Shown in pieces: positions 40,871 to 49,457 of a stretch of 53,352 nucleotides of DNA. A model generated the notes under the pieces. That model did not search any database, was not told the DNA's origin, and saw only the letters and a program-made list of their open reading frames with translations. The position numbers and the translations under genes are program-made. This DNA comes from Streptomyces sp. MBT53 (GTDB lineage Bacteria > Actinomycetota > Actinomycetes > Streptomycetales > Streptomycetaceae): positions 1-53,352 of the forward strand of contig NZ_JAEQAZ010000042.1 of NCBI RefSeq assembly GCF_016654115.1, written 5' to 3'. Numbering within the stretch: position 1 is the stretch's first letter; each line of letters opens with the position of its first letter.

Positions 40871-41269
40871 CTACTCCCGTCCGAGGGGTCTCAGTTCGTA
40901 TTTCGGGTTGAAGAGCACCCGGCGGCCTCTGCTCATGGAGATCCGGCCGGACGCGATCAGCTTGCGCCCCGGTTCTATGCCCACGATGGAACGCCTGCCG
41001 AGCCACACCACGTCCAGGGCGGCGGAGCCGTCGAACAGCTCGGCCTCCAGGGCCGGGACTCCCGCCCGGGGGCGCAGCGTGACCGTGCGCAAGGTACCAG
41101 TAACCGTCACGATCTGTCGGTCGTGGCAGTCGCCGATCCGGACACAGCCCTCGGTCTCGGAGTCCTCACGCAGCTCCTCGGACTCCAGGTCCTCCTGCGA
41201 GGAGGACAGCCGGTCGAGCATGCGCCGGAACCGGCCGGCCGGCTTTTCGGAACGGGAGACAGCGCTCAT
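40871..41269 (-). CDS. OB-fold nucleic-acid-binding domain protein
   Basis: A 132-residue single OB-fold protein. After a charged helical start (residues 1-40) the barrel reads GDCHDRQIVTVTGTLRTVTL, then ALEAELFDGSAALDVVWLGRR and KLIASGRISMSRGRRVLFNPKYEL, as in the aspartyl-tRNA-synthetase/RecG-like tRNA_anti family. By family it binds single-stranded nucleic acid; the partner is unknown. It directly precedes the DUF3159 gene and equals Rv2694c in position. The 45-bp gap from kdpE suggests a possible shared transcript with kdpDE. Confidence 0.88.
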   Translation of the reverse strand: MSAVSRSEKPAGRFRRMLDRLSSSQEDLESEELREDSETEGCVRIGDCHDRQIVTVTGTLRTVTLRPRAGVPALEAELFDGSAALDVVWLGRRSIVGIEPGRKLIASGRISMSRGRRVLFNPKYELRPLGRE

Positions 41270-41314
41270 ATCTGAAGCGTACCGGGGTCCACCGACAGTG
41301 ACGTACCCGCGTCG

Positions 41315-41998
41315 TCAGCGCTCGAACCGGTAGCCCATCCCGGGCTCCGTGATGAAGTGCTTCGGGTGCGCGGGGTCCGTCTCCAGCTTGCGCCGCAGCT
41401 GTGCCATGTAGACGCGGAGGTAGTTCGTCTCGGTCCCGTAGGACGGCCCCCACACCTCCTGCAGCAGCTGTTTCTGGCTGACCAGTCGCCCGGTGTTGCG
41501 CACCAGCACCTCCAGCAGATGCCACTCCGTGGGGGTCAGCCGTACGTCCCGGCCGTCGCGCTGGACCTTCTTGGCGGCCAGGTCGACGGTGAACTCCTCG
41601 GTCTCGACCAGGACGTCGTCCTCGCCGCCCCCGGTGGGCTCGGCCCGGCGCACGGCGGCCCGCAGCCGGGCCAGCAGCTCGTCCATGCCGAAGGGCTTGG
41701 TGACGTAGTCGTCGGCGCCCGCGTCCAGCGCCTCCACCTTCTCGTCCGAGGAGTGCCGGGCGGACAGCACCAGGATCGGCACCCGGGTCCAGCCGCGCAG
41801 CCCCCTGATCACCTCGACGCCGTCCATGTCGGGCAGCCCCAGGTCGAGGACGACCACGTCGGGGTGGCGGGAGGCGGCGAGATCGAGCGCGGTCTTCCCG
41901 TCGGCCGCCGCGTCGACCTCGTACTTCCGCGCCTTGAGGTTGATCACGAGGGCCCGCACGATCTGCGGCTCATCCTCGACCACGAGGACCCTGGTCAT
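41315..41998 (-). CDS. kdpE: Response regulator KdpE
   Basis: A 227-residue OmpR/PhoB-type response regulator. The receiver has the acidic pair ED in VLVVEDEPQI, phospho-acceptor D52 (VVLDLGLPDMDG) and K near residue 102 (VTKPFG). The winged-helix domain starts at about residue 132; RLTPTEWHLLEVLVRNTGRLVS and YLRVYMAQLRRKLE are as in KdpE. It overlaps kdpD by 4 bp. It would activate kdpFABC under K+ limitation or turgor stress, but the pump genes are not in this window. Confidence 0.93.
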   Translation of the reverse strand: MTRVLVVEDEPQIVRALVINLKARKYEVDAAADGKTALDLAASRHPDVVVLDLGLPDMDGVEVIRGLRGWTRVPILVLSARHSSDEKVEALDAGADDYVTKPFGMDELLARLRAAVRRAEPTGGGEDDVLVETEEFTVDLAAKKVQRDGRDVRLTPTEWHLLEVLVRNTGRLVSQKQLLQEVWGPSYGTETNYLRVYMAQLRRKLETDPAHPKHFITEPGMGYRFER

Positions 41999-44565
41999 GA
42001 GACCTGCCTTTCCGGTTGTACGTCTTTCACGTCATGCCCGTCGTGCCCGTCATACGCGTCTTCCACGACGCCTTTCGCCGCGCGGAGCGTGAGGACCATG
42101 GTGAGGCCGCCGCCGGGTGTGTCCTCGGCGTTCAGGGTGCCGTTCATGGCCTCGGTGAAGCCACGCGCCACGGCGAGGCCGAGCCCGACTCCGGCACCGC
42201 GCGGGGCGTCGCCGTAGCGCTGGAACGGCTCGAATATGCGGTCCTTGGCCTCGTCCGGGACTCCGGGGCCGCGGTCGACCACCCGGACCTCCACCCGGTC
42301 GGCGATGGCGCTGGCGGACACCAGGACGGGTCGGTCGGGCGGGCTGTACTTGACCGCGTTCTCGACCAGGTTGGCCACCGCCCGCTCCAGCAGCCCGGGG
42401 TCCACGGCGACCATGGGCAGCGTCTCCGGGATGTCGAGTTCGGCGCTGCCCTCGGGGACCCCGACCAAGGCCATGGGCACCACCTCGTCGAGGTCGATCT
42501 CCCGGACGATCGGCGTGACTGTGCCCGTCTGGAGGCGGGACATGTCGAGGAGGTTGCCCACGAGGTGGTCGAGCCGGTCGGCGCCCGCCTCGATGCCCTC
42601 CAGCAGCTCGGCCTGGTCCTCCTCGGACCAGGCCACGTCGTCGGAGCGCAGGGAGGAGACGGCCGCCTTGATGCCGGCCAGCGGGGTCCGCAGATCGTGG
42701 CTCACGGCCGCCAGGAGGGCCGTACGGATGCGGTTGCCCTCGGCGAGGGCCCGGGCCTGGTCGGCCTCCTCCCGGAGGCGTCTGCGGTCCAGTACGACGG
42801 CGGCCTGCGCGGCGAAGGCGGCGAGCACCCGGCGGTCGGAGGCGGGCAGTACGCGGCCGGTCAGCGCGAGGGCCATGTGGTCGCCGACCGGCATGTCCAC
42901 ATCGCCGTCCTCGGGCCGCTCCAGCGGCACCCCGACGCCGACCCGGCCGGCGCAGGTCCAGGGGTCGACGTCGCTCTTGCGCTCCAGCAGCGCCACGGAC
43001 TCCATGCCGAAGGTCTCCCGGACCCGCTCCAGGAGCGCCTCCAGGCTGGTCTCGCCGCGCAGCACGCTGCCCGCGAGGAAGGACAGGATCTCCGACTCGG
43101 CGCGCAGCCTGGCGGCCTGCTGGGTGCGCCGCGCGGCGAGGTCGACGACGGAGGCCACGGACACGGCGACGCCGACGAAGATCGCGATGGCGACGATGTT
43201 CTTGGGGTCGGCGATGGTCAGCCGGTGCAGCGGGGGCGTGTAGTAGTAGTTCAGCAGGAACGACCCGAGGGCCGCCGAGACCAGCGCCGGCAGCAGCCCG
43301 CCGAGCAGCGCCGCCGCGACGGTCAGCGACAGGAACAGCAGCATGTCGTTGGCGAGCCCGAGGTGGATCGCGTTCAGCAGGAGCGCGAGGCCCACCGGCC
43401 CGACGACACCGACCACCCACCCCGAGACGATCCGGGCCCGCCCGAGCCGCGCGCCCCGGGCCACCGGCAGTCCGCGCCCCTTGGCGACCTCTTCGTGGGT
43501 GACGATGTGGACGTCCAGGTCGGGACCCGACTCGCGGGCGACCGTGGTGCCGACGCCGGGCCCGAAGACGTACTGCCAGGTCTTGCGGCGCGAGGAGCCG
43601 AGCACGATCTGGGTGGCGTTGACCCCGCGCGCGAAGTCGAGCAGCGCGGCCGGGATGTCGTCGCCCACTACGTGGTGGAAGGTGCCGCCGAGGTCCTCGA
43701 TCAGGGTGCGCTGCTGGGCGAGTTCCTTCGGGGAGGCGGAGGTCAGGCCGTCGCTGCGGGAGATGTAGACGGCCAGCACCTCGCCGCCGGCCCCCTTCTC
43801 GGCGAGCCGCGCGGCCCGCCGTATCAGCGTCCGCCCTTCCGGCCCGCCGGTCAGTCCTACGACGATCCGCTCGCGGGAGCCCCAGATGGCCGAGACCTGG
43901 TGCTCGCTGCGGTACTCCTGGAGGTATTCGTCGACCCGGTCGGCCACCCACAGGAGGGCCAGTTCCCGCAGGGCGGTGAGGTTGCCGGGGCGGAAGTAGT
44001 TCGAGAGGGCCGCGTCGACCTTGTCGGGCTGGTAGATGTTGCCGTGCGCCATCCGCCGCCGCAGCGCCTGTGGCGACATGTCGACGAGTTCGATCTGGTC
44101 GGCCCGGCGGACGACCTCGTCCGGCACGGTCTCCTGCTGGCGTACTCCGGTGATCGACTCGACGACGTCGCCGAGGGACTCCAGGTGCTGGATGTTGACG
44201 GTCGACACCACGTCGATGCCGGCGGCGAGGAGCTCCTCGATGTCCTGCCAGCGCTTGGTGTTGCGGGAGCCCGGGATGTTGGTGTGGGCGAGTTCGTCCA
44301 CCAGGGCGACGGCGGGGGCCCGGCGCAGCACGGCGTCGACGTCCATCTCGGTGAAGACGGTCCCCCGGTACGCCAGCTCCGCGCGCGGGACCTGCTCCAG
44401 GCCGTGCAGCATCACCTCGGTGCGTGCCCGGCCGTGGTGCTCCACGAAGGCGACCACGCAGTCGGTGCCCCGCTCCACCCTGCGGTGGGCCTCGGACAGC
44501 ATGGCGTACGTCTTGCCGACGCCCGGTGCCGCACCGAGGTAGATCCGAAGCTTGCCGCGTCCCAT
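41995..44565 (-). CDS. kdpD: Sensor histidine kinase KdpD
   Basis: An 856-residue K+/turgor sensor kinase. The N-terminal KdpD domain has Walker A GAAPGVGKT (residues 11-19) and the ELAHTNIPGSRNTKRWQD block near 90, then a USP-like domain (about 230-350), a four-helix DUF4118 membrane region (about 390-480), a GAF-like segment, HisKA with H623 in SHDLRTPLAG, and HATPase (NLVENAVKYSPPDRP, then PGVPDEAKDRIFEPFQR). Length is close to E. coli KdpD (894). It regulates K+ acquisition through KdpE. ATG at 44565 has only a weak purine-rich Shine-Dalgarno. Confidence 0.94.
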   Translation of the reverse strand: MGRGKLRIYLGAAPGVGKTYAMLSEAHRRVERGTDCVVAFVEHHGRARTEVMLHGLEQVPRAELAYRGTVFTEMDVDAVLRRAPAVALVDELAHTNIPGSRNTKRWQDIEELLAAGIDVVSTVNIQHLESLGDVVESITGVRQQETVPDEVVRRADQIELVDMSPQALRRRMAHGNIYQPDKVDAALSNYFRPGNLTALRELALLWVADRVDEYLQEYRSEHQVSAIWGSRERIVVGLTGGPEGRTLIRRAARLAEKGAGGEVLAVYISRSDGLTSASPKELAQQRTLIEDLGGTFHHVVGDDIPAALLDFARGVNATQIVLGSSRRKTWQYVFGPGVGTTVARESGPDLDVHIVTHEEVAKGRGLPVARGARLGRARIVSGWVVGVVGPVGLALLLNAIHLGLANDMLLFLSLTVAAALLGGLLPALVSAALGSFLLNYYYTPPLHRLTIADPKNIVAIAIFVGVAVSVASVVDLAARRTQQAARLRAESEILSFLAGSVLRGETSLEALLERVRETFGMESVALLERKSDVDPWTCAGRVGVGVPLERPEDGDVDMPVGDHMALALTGRVLPASDRRVLAAFAAQAAVVLDRRRLREEADQARALAEGNRIRTALLAAVSHDLRTPLAGIKAAVSSLRSDDVAWSEEDQAELLEGIEAGADRLDHLVGNLLDMSRLQTGTVTPIVREIDLDEVVPMALVGVPEGSAELDIPETLPMVAVDPGLLERAVANLVENAVKYSPPDRPVLVSASAIADRVEVRVVDRGPGVPDEAKDRIFEPFQRYGDAPRGAGVGLGLAVARGFTEAMNGTLNAEDTPGGGLTMVLTLRAAKGVVEDAYDGHDGHDVKDVQPERQVS

Positions 44566-44670
44566 GGCCCCATTGTCTTCCCGTCACACCCGTGTACGCA
44601 GCGTCGACTTTACGGCCAATAAGTCCGACAAAAGGGGTGGCGAGCCTGGTCCAGGACGTCTTTGACACAA

Positions 44671-44706
44671 CCCTGATGCCCGTACGGCACGGTACGGGCA
44701 TCAGGG
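44671..44706 (-). terminator. 15-bp-stem terminator after the lyase gene
   Basis: CCCTGATGCCCGTAC (44671-44685) pairs perfectly with 44692-44706 around GGCACG, starting 11 bp beyond the lyase stop codon. It separates the lyase transcript from the kdpD promoter region (44566-44670), which shows no gene. Confidence 0.8.
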
Positions 44707-44717
44707 CGTGGCGGTGC

Positions 44718-45899
44718 TCAGTTGGGGTTGTCGCCGTGGGTGAGGGTCTCCCAGGCCACGAAGAGGTTGTTGGTGCCGGCCGGGCGGTTGTTGAGCGTGA
44801 GGGTCTGGGTGTTGGTCATCGCGATGCCCAGACGGTTGTGCAGGGCGTTGTAGCCGACCTCGGTGACCGGTCCGAGCCCGAGGGTCAGCGACCCGCCGCA
44901 CAGCCAACTCGGCACGGCCGTCCCGAGCTGGTACTTGGCCTGGAACCCGAGCGCCTGCCGCAGCCGCTCGCCGACGTCGGTGCCGTAGAGGTCGGTGCCC
45001 TGGATGCGGCTGGTCTCGGCGACGTGCGAGATCGAGGAGAGGCCGTACCCGGTGTGCGTGAAGTCGCGGCACGCCTCCTGGGTGAGCCCGGTGACGAAGG
45101 TCGACTGGCCCTGCCAGTAACTGACGATCTTCGCCGTGGTGTCGAGGTTCTGGCTCGGCACGGTCTTCGGCACGCTGCCGTCCGAGGCGAGGTAGATGTA
45201 CGCGGCCGTGCGCGTCCGGAAGAGCGCCATGGCCTTGTCGTACGACGTCCTGTCCTCGAGGAAGACGGAGATGCCGATCGCCGCGTCCATCATCGTCAGC
45301 TCCCAGTTCCCGTTGGAATTGGAGCCGTTGATGATCTCGGGGAGATAGACGTTGCGGAGCATGGTCGCGAAGCGCGCCGAGTTGGTCCAGGTCCCGGTGT
45401 ACGTGTACTTGATGATCTCGGCGGCCTTGGGCCAGGAGGCGCCGGCCCAGCCGGTCTGCAGGGGCGCGTTGCTGTTGGTGTGGCTGGTGATCGTGGCGGA
45501 CCAGGCGTCCATGATCTCGATGGACTTCTGGGCGTAGCGCGCGTCCTTGGTGATGTACCAGGCGAGCGCGTCGGTGTAGGCCGCTATCGCGTCCTCGCGT
45601 TCGTCGGTGCAGCCGTAGTTGGGGTTGGAGTACGAGCCGCACTCGACGACGGCTCTGGGCTTCGGGGTCCGGCTCAGACTGGCGTAGGAGCTGGCCATCA
45701 TCTGGTCGTAGGCGCCCTTCCAGGGCTGGGCGCCGGCGAGGACCTCGGTGCGGGCGAAGTCCAGTTGGCTCCTGGAGACGTCGACTCCGGGGTGGACGAA
45801 GGTGGCGGGGGCCGCCTGGGCGGTGACGGTGGCGCCGGGCTGGGCGAAGAAGCCCAGGACCAGCGCGGTGACGACAGAGAGCAGGGCAGCGCGGCGCAC
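44718..45899 (-). CDS. Secreted alginate-lyase-family protein
   Basis: A 393-residue exported enzyme of the (alpha/alpha)-toroid alginate lyase family (PF05426-like). The first 28 residues form a Sec signal (RRAALLSVVTALVLGFF, cleavage near AQA-AP). The mature protein begins FVHPGVDVSRSQLDFAR and has the family's YITKDARYAQKSIEIMDAWSATI, NGNWELTMMDAAIGISVFLEDR (helix with conserved Asn-Trp-Glu) and SDGSVP segments. GTG at 45899 has GGAG 6 nt upstream; earlier in-frame starts are unsupported. The true polysaccharide may be alginate, hyaluronate or another uronate. It interrupts the conserved gene block. Confidence 0.88.
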   Translation of the reverse strand: MRRAALLSVVTALVLGFFAQPGATVTAQAAPATFVHPGVDVSRSQLDFARTEVLAGAQPWKGAYDQMMASSYASLSRTPKPRAVVECGSYSNPNYGCTDEREDAIAAYTDALAWYITKDARYAQKSIEIMDAWSATITSHTNSNAPLQTGWAGASWPKAAEIIKYTYTGTWTNSARFATMLRNVYLPEIINGSNSNGNWELTMMDAAIGISVFLEDRTSYDKAMALFRTRTAAYIYLASDGSVPKTVPSQNLDTTAKIVSYWQGQSTFVTGLTQEACRDFTHTGYGLSSISHVAETSRIQGTDLYGTDVGERLRQALGFQAKYQLGTAVPSWLCGGSLTLGLGPVTEVGYNALHNRLGIAMTNTQTLTLNNRPAGTNNLFVAWETLTHGDNPN

Positions 45900-45963
45900 G
45901 GTGACTCCGTTCTTGTATGTGAACAAAGAGCACCCTGATGAACGTGGGCGTTGAGCCGAGACC

Positions 45964-45979
45964 ATAGGTACAGACCAAT
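45964..45979 (-). promoter_or_regulatory. DasR-like site before the lyase gene
   Basis: On the minus strand this reads ATTGGTCTGTACCTAT, matching 11 of 16 positions of the DasR consensus ACTGGTCTAGACCAGT. It is 65 bp upstream of the lyase start, in a promoter-like position. The match is modest. Confidence 0.25.
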
Positions 45980-46005
45980 ACGCCGTCAAGAGCGCACGCA
46001 CGACG

Positions 46006-46037
46006 AAGGGCCGCACCCCCGGAGGGGTACGACCCTT
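46006..46037 (-). terminator. Terminator after the DUF3710 gene
   Basis: AAGGG and CCCTT form the outer stem and ACCCC-CGGA-GGGGT the inner one, with two mismatched pairs between. It lies about 20 bp beyond the DUF3710 stop codon on the minus strand. Confidence 0.55.
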
Positions 46038-46056
46038 TCGTGTCTTTCTGTTCCGG

Positions 46057-46809
46057 CTAGCGCACCTCGGTAATCTCCGGTCCGCGCTGCAACTGGCCCA
46101 TGCCGCCGGAGAAGCGGGAACCCGCCTCCTCCTGCTGGACGCCCTCGGGAACCATCTGGGCGTCGTTCGGCAGCTTCAGGACGATCGGGTCGCGGGGCGC
46201 CATCGGGCCCTCGCCGCGCACGACGACCGTGTCCCGGAAGATCTGCTCCAGCAGACCGGCCGCCTGCGGCTGCACCGCGCCCTGCCCGGAGATCACCCCG
46301 CGCAGGAACCAGCGCGAACCGTCCACACCGACGAACCGCACCACCTGGAAGCCGCCCGTGCCGTCCGGCAGCTGCACCGGAACCTGCGCGCGCAGCTCCC
46401 AGCCCAGCGGCCCCTCGACCTCGTCGACGATTCCGCCCTGCTGGGTGATGCCGCTGGCGATCTCCTCGCGGACCTCACCCCAGATGCCCTCGCGCTTGGG
46501 GGCGGCGAAGGCCTGCAACTGGATGGCACTGTCCTTGAGGACCACGGTGGCGGCGACGATCGCGTCACCCGCGACCTCGACCCGCAACTCCATGCCGTCG
46601 ACTCCCGGCACGAACAGACCGCCCAGGTCCACCCGGCCCTCGGCGGGATCGCCGACCTCCGAGTCGTCCCAGGGTCCGTCGGGGCGGGGCTCCGGTTCGA
46701 GCCTCACGCGCTCCACCGCGTCCGCCTCAGTGTCGACGTCGTCGACGACCTGCTCGGCCTCGCTCGCCGCGTCCTCGGCGGCAGTGCCCTTCTTGCGACG
46801 TCCGAACAC
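46057..46809 (-). CDS. DUF3710 family protein
   Basis: A 250-residue acidic cytosolic protein of the actinobacterial DUF3710 family. It begins with basic FGRRKKG, then an acidic linker to about residue 50; the core contains DLGGLFVPGVDGMELRVE, SAIQLQAFAAPKREGIWGEVREEIA, FVGVDGSRWFLRGVI and LEQIFRDTVVVRGEGPMAPRDPI, which are hallmark segments. GTG at 46809 has AAGGA 8 nt upstream. It begins 1 bp after the dut stop codon, so dut and this gene are co-transcribed, as in M. tuberculosis (Rv2697c-Rv2696c). Function is unknown. Confidence 0.88.
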   Translation of the reverse strand: MFGRRKKGTAAEDAASEAEQVVDDVDTEADAVERVRLEPEPRPDGPWDDSEVGDPAEGRVDLGGLFVPGVDGMELRVEVAGDAIVAATVVLKDSAIQLQAFAAPKREGIWGEVREEIASGITQQGGIVDEVEGPLGWELRAQVPVQLPDGTGGFQVVRFVGVDGSRWFLRGVISGQGAVQPQAAGLLEQIFRDTVVVRGEGPMAPRDPIVLKLPNDAQMVPEGVQQEEAGSRFSGGMGQLQRGPEITEVR

Positions 46810-46810
46810 G

Positions 46811-47332
46811 TCACTGTCCTTCCCGGTCGGATACGACCGAAGCGTATCGATTCCCACCCGTGGTGCCGCCCACGGCGGCGTGACCGCCGGTGGACCCGAA
46901 GCCCCCCTCGGCCCGCGCCGAATCGGGAAGTTCCGCGACCTCCTGGAAGCGGACCCTCTCGACCTGCTGGACGACCAGCTGGGCGATCCGGTCGAAGCGC
47001 TCGAACCGTACCGACTCGTACGGGTCGAGATTCACCACGATCACCTTGATCTCCCCACGGTACCCGGCATCAACCGTCCCCGGGGCATTCACTAGGGCGA
47101 CACCGCAGCGGGCGGCGAGCCCCGAACGAGGGTGCACGAAGGCCGCGTACCCCTCCGGGAGCGCGACAGACACCCCCGTGGGCAGTACGGCCCGTTCACC
47201 CGGCTTCAGTTCCCGGCCCTCGGTGGTCCGCAGATCGGCGCCCGCGTCACCGGGGTGCTCGTACGACGGAAGCGGTACGTCGGGGTCGACGCGCCGGATC
47301 AGTACGTCCAGGGGACTACGGCCACTGCTCAC
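46811..47332 (-). CDS. dut: dUTP diphosphatase
   Basis: A 173-residue trimeric dUTPase, hydrolysing dUTP to dUMP and PPi to keep uracil out of DNA and supply dTMP synthesis. All five motifs are visible: DAGADLRT (near residue 27), HPRSGLAARCGV (near 66), VNAPGTVDAGYRGEI with the catalytic Asp and Tyr, DRIAQLVVQ, and the C-terminal arm AEGGFGSTGG. GTG at 47332 has GAGGTG upstream and overlaps the PaaI stop codon by 4 bp, so a longer frame is rejected. It lies between PaaI and DUF3710 on one transcript. Confidence 0.96.
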   Translation of the reverse strand: MSSGRSPLDVLIRRVDPDVPLPSYEHPGDAGADLRTTEGRELKPGERAVLPTGVSVALPEGYAAFVHPRSGLAARCGVALVNAPGTVDAGYRGEIKVIVVNLDPYESVRFERFDRIAQLVVQQVERVRFQEVAELPDSARAEGGFGSTGGHAAVGGTTGGNRYASVVSDREGQ

Positions 47333-47913
47333 GGGTTCACCTCGAAGGCACGGGTACGCCGGACCTGGTCCGGGTCGTCCATGGCGGCCCGGATCTCCTG
47401 CGGGCGGCCGTTGTCGATGAAGTGGTCGACCTTCACCTCGATGAAGAGCGCGTCCGCGCGGACGGCGACCGGCCCGTCGGGAGCGCCGATGCGTCCCGTG
47501 GCGGTCGAGTAGATCTTCCGGCCCGCCACGGCCGTCACCTCGGCCTCCAGGTACAGCACGGTGTCCACGGGAACCGGCCGCACGAAGTCGGTCTCCAGGC
47601 GGCCGGTCACGGCGATCGTCCGCAGCAGCCAGTTCAGCGAGCCGAGGGTCTCGTCCAGCGCGCTGGCGAGCACTCCGCCGTGCGCGAGGCCCGGGGCGCC
47701 CTGGTGGGCGGCCCGCACGGTGAACTCGGCGGTGATGGTCACGCCCTCGCCGGCCCGCGCCGCCAGATGCAGCCCGTGCGGCTGGTCGCCGCCACACCCG
47801 AAACACTGTTCGTAGTGGGCACCCAGCAACTCACCGGGCGCGGGCGCGTCAGGGTGCCGCACCGGTTTCACGGCGTCGGACGGAGGCTTAAGAGCTGGAG
47901 AAGTACCACTCAC
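47329..47913 (-). CDS. PaaI-type thioesterase
   Basis: A 194-residue hotdog-fold thioesterase. YEQCFGCGGDQPHGLHL near residue 35 is the Cys-rich opening seen in many actinobacterial PaaI proteins; GAPGLAHGGVLASALDETLGSL (about 74-95) is the 4HBT motif HGG with its catalytic Asp/Glu, followed by LETDFVRPVPVDTVLYLEAEV. It would hydrolyse an acyl-CoA; the substrate is unknown. GTG at 47913 is preferred over one ten codons earlier. It is coupled to dut by a 4-bp overlap. Confidence 0.88.
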   Translation of the reverse strand: MSGTSPALKPPSDAVKPVRHPDAPAPGELLGAHYEQCFGCGGDQPHGLHLAARAGEGVTITAEFTVRAAHQGAPGLAHGGVLASALDETLGSLNWLLRTIAVTGRLETDFVRPVPVDTVLYLEAEVTAVAGRKIYSTATGRIGAPDGPVAVRADALFIEVKVDHFIDNGRPQEIRAAMDDPDQVRRTRAFEVNP

Positions 47914-48025
47914 AGCCGCAGACCTTACCCGCCCGCCCGTCACCCACCGCCACCCTGCCTGACAGCGCTACGCGCTGGCCCCCCTGCTCCCGGTACGTTC
48001 CCGACACCGTGCCAAGCTTGGCTCC

Positions 48026-48490
48026 ATGCAGCTTTCCGCCTCCCCCTACGACGAGCGCCTCACCGCCCCCCGTTCGTGGTGGTTCATCTCGTTCCTGGTC
48101 GGCGTCTCCTTCGCCCTGATCCTGCTGCCCTTCGGCACCCTGCCGCTGCTCGGCGGCCTGGTCGGCGGCACCGCCTTCGCCGCGGTCACGGCCAGCTCCT
48201 ACGGCTCGCTCCGCATCCGGATCGTGGGCGACTCGCTGATCGCCGGCGAGGCGAAGATCCCGGTGACGGCCCTGGGCGAGGCGGAGATTCTGGACCCGGA
48301 GGAGGCGCGCGCCTGGCGCACCTACAAGGCCGACACCCGCGCCTTCCTGCTGCTGCGCTCCTACATCCCCACGGCACTGCGCGTGGAGGTCACCGACCCG
48401 GCCGACCCAACGCCGTACCTGTACCTGTCGACGCGTGAGCCGGAGCGGCTGGCGGAGGCGCTGAAGGCGGCACGGGCGGCAGCCGTCTAG
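48026..48490 (+). CDS. DUF3093 family membrane protein
   Basis: A 154-residue protein of the DUF3093 family. It starts YDERLTAPRSWWFISFLVGVSFALILLPFG, with two helices in the first 55 residues, and a cytosolic domain containing GDSLIAGEAKIPVTALGEAEILDPEEARAWR and DTRAFLLLRSYIPTALRVEVTDPADPTPYLYLSTREPERLAEAL, which is the family signature region. ATG at 48026 is supported by the conserved start, although a Shine-Dalgarno is weak. It equals M. tuberculosis Rv2698 in position and strand relative to dut. Function unknown. Confidence 0.9.
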   Translation: MQLSASPYDERLTAPRSWWFISFLVGVSFALILLPFGTLPLLGGLVGGTAFAAVTASSYGSLRIRIVGDSLIAGEAKIPVTALGEAEILDPEEARAWRTYKADTRAFLLLRSYIPTALRVEVTDPADPTPYLYLSTREPERLAEALKAARAAAV

Positions 48491-48500
48491 GACCGGCCAT

Positions 48501-48522
48501 CCGGCCGGCCCCCTCCGGCCGG
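48501..48522. terminator. GC-rich hairpin between convergent genes
   Basis: CCGGCCGG occurs at 48501-48508 and 48515-48522; being self-complementary, the copies form an 8-bp stem with a 6-nt loop in the 36-bp gap between the convergent DUF3093 and EcsC-like genes. Confidence 0.45.
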
Positions 48523-48526
48523 GCCC

Positions 48527-49444
48527 CTAGCGACCCAGTTCCTTGGGGATCTCGCCCATCCTGAGCGGGTCCGGCGGGGTCTCCAGGGGTGGCAGTTCGG
48601 GCAGCGCGTCCCAGGGCACCTGGGCCTTGCGCAGGTCCTTGCGGATGCGTTCGGCGAGCTTCTTGGTGTCCCGGCGGTTCATGACCGCTCCGACGGCGGC
48701 GCCGACCATGAAGGGCATCAGGTTCGGCAGGTCGCGGACCATGCGTTTCATGATCTGCTGGCGCAACTCGCGCTTCATGTGGCCGTTCAGCGCGGCGCTC
48801 ATGGTCGACGGCTTGGTCACGTCGATACCGCGCTCCCCGGACCAGGAGTTCAGATACGCGGTGCTGCGCTGCCTCAGGTCACCGGGCGGACGGACGCCGT
48901 AGACCTCGTACAGCTCGGCGATCAGCTTCAGCTCGATCGCGGCGACGCCGGTGATCTCGGCGGCCAGTTCGGTGGGCATGGCGGGTGGCACGGGCAGCAT
49001 CGCCGCGGCACCGATCCCGGCGCCGACGGTCGACGTCGCGTTCGCCGCGCCCGCCACCAGCTTGTCGGCGAGCTGTTCGGGGCCGAGGCCCGGGAACTGT
49101 CGCCGAAGCGCCTCAAGGTCCCGTACGGGGATCCTCGGGGCGATGTCGATGATTCGGTCGGCGAGGTACGCCAAGCCCGCCCTGGCCCGGCTGCCGCCCT
49201 TGCGGACGCCTTCCCTGGCCTTGTCCCGGATCACCGCCGCCCGTCGTTTGGCGACGGGGGCGGCTGCGGGAACGTCGGCGGGCACCGGGAGGTCAGCCCG
49301 GTCGGCCGCCGGTTCGAGCGAGGCTGATCCCTGTTCGGATGAGCCCCGCTCGTCGTCACGCGCGCCATGAGGGCCGTCGGCCGGCCCTTCGTCCGCTCCC
49401 GGCTTGAGGGAGCGGCGCTTCCAGGGTGGGGTCGAGCCAGTCAC
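48527..49444 (-). CDS. Conserved hypothetical protein (EcsC-like)
   Basis: A 305-residue protein. The first 75 residues are low-complexity, charged and probably disordered. The rest is helical: AGAANATSTVGAGIGAAAMLPVPPAMPTELAAEITGVAAIELKLIAELYEVYGV (about 130-185) and LMPFMVGAAVGAVMNRRDTKKLAERIRKDL near 260. The alternation of short Gly/Ala-rich hydrophobic stretches with amphipathic helices resembles EcsC-like proteins. GTG at 49444 has GAGGAGGGG upstream and lies 13 bp after the DUF4193 stop codon, so they are one unit. Function unknown. Confidence 0.7.
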   Translation of the reverse strand: MTGSTPPWKRRSLKPGADEGPADGPHGARDDERGSSEQGSASLEPAADRADLPVPADVPAAAPVAKRRAAVIRDKAREGVRKGGSRARAGLAYLADRIIDIAPRIPVRDLEALRRQFPGLGPEQLADKLVAGAANATSTVGAGIGAAAMLPVPPAMPTELAAEITGVAAIELKLIAELYEVYGVRPPGDLRQRSTAYLNSWSGERGIDVTKPSTMSAALNGHMKRELRQQIMKRMVRDLPNLMPFMVGAAVGAVMNRRDTKKLAERIRKDLRKAQVPWDALPELPPLETPPDPLRMGEIPKELGR

Positions 49445-49457
49445 GGCCGACCCCTCC

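Noticed and set aside
42016..44622. Long open frame (868 codons) on the plus strand opposite kdpD
   Set aside because: It is Gly/Val/Asp/Gln-rich with no family motif, while the opposite frame is a complete KdpD with all domains. It results from high GC content.
47333..47806. N-terminal extension of dUTPase to 47806
   Set aside because: It would run through the PaaI gene in another frame; a GTG with Shine-Dalgarno at 47332 gives the normal dUTPase length.
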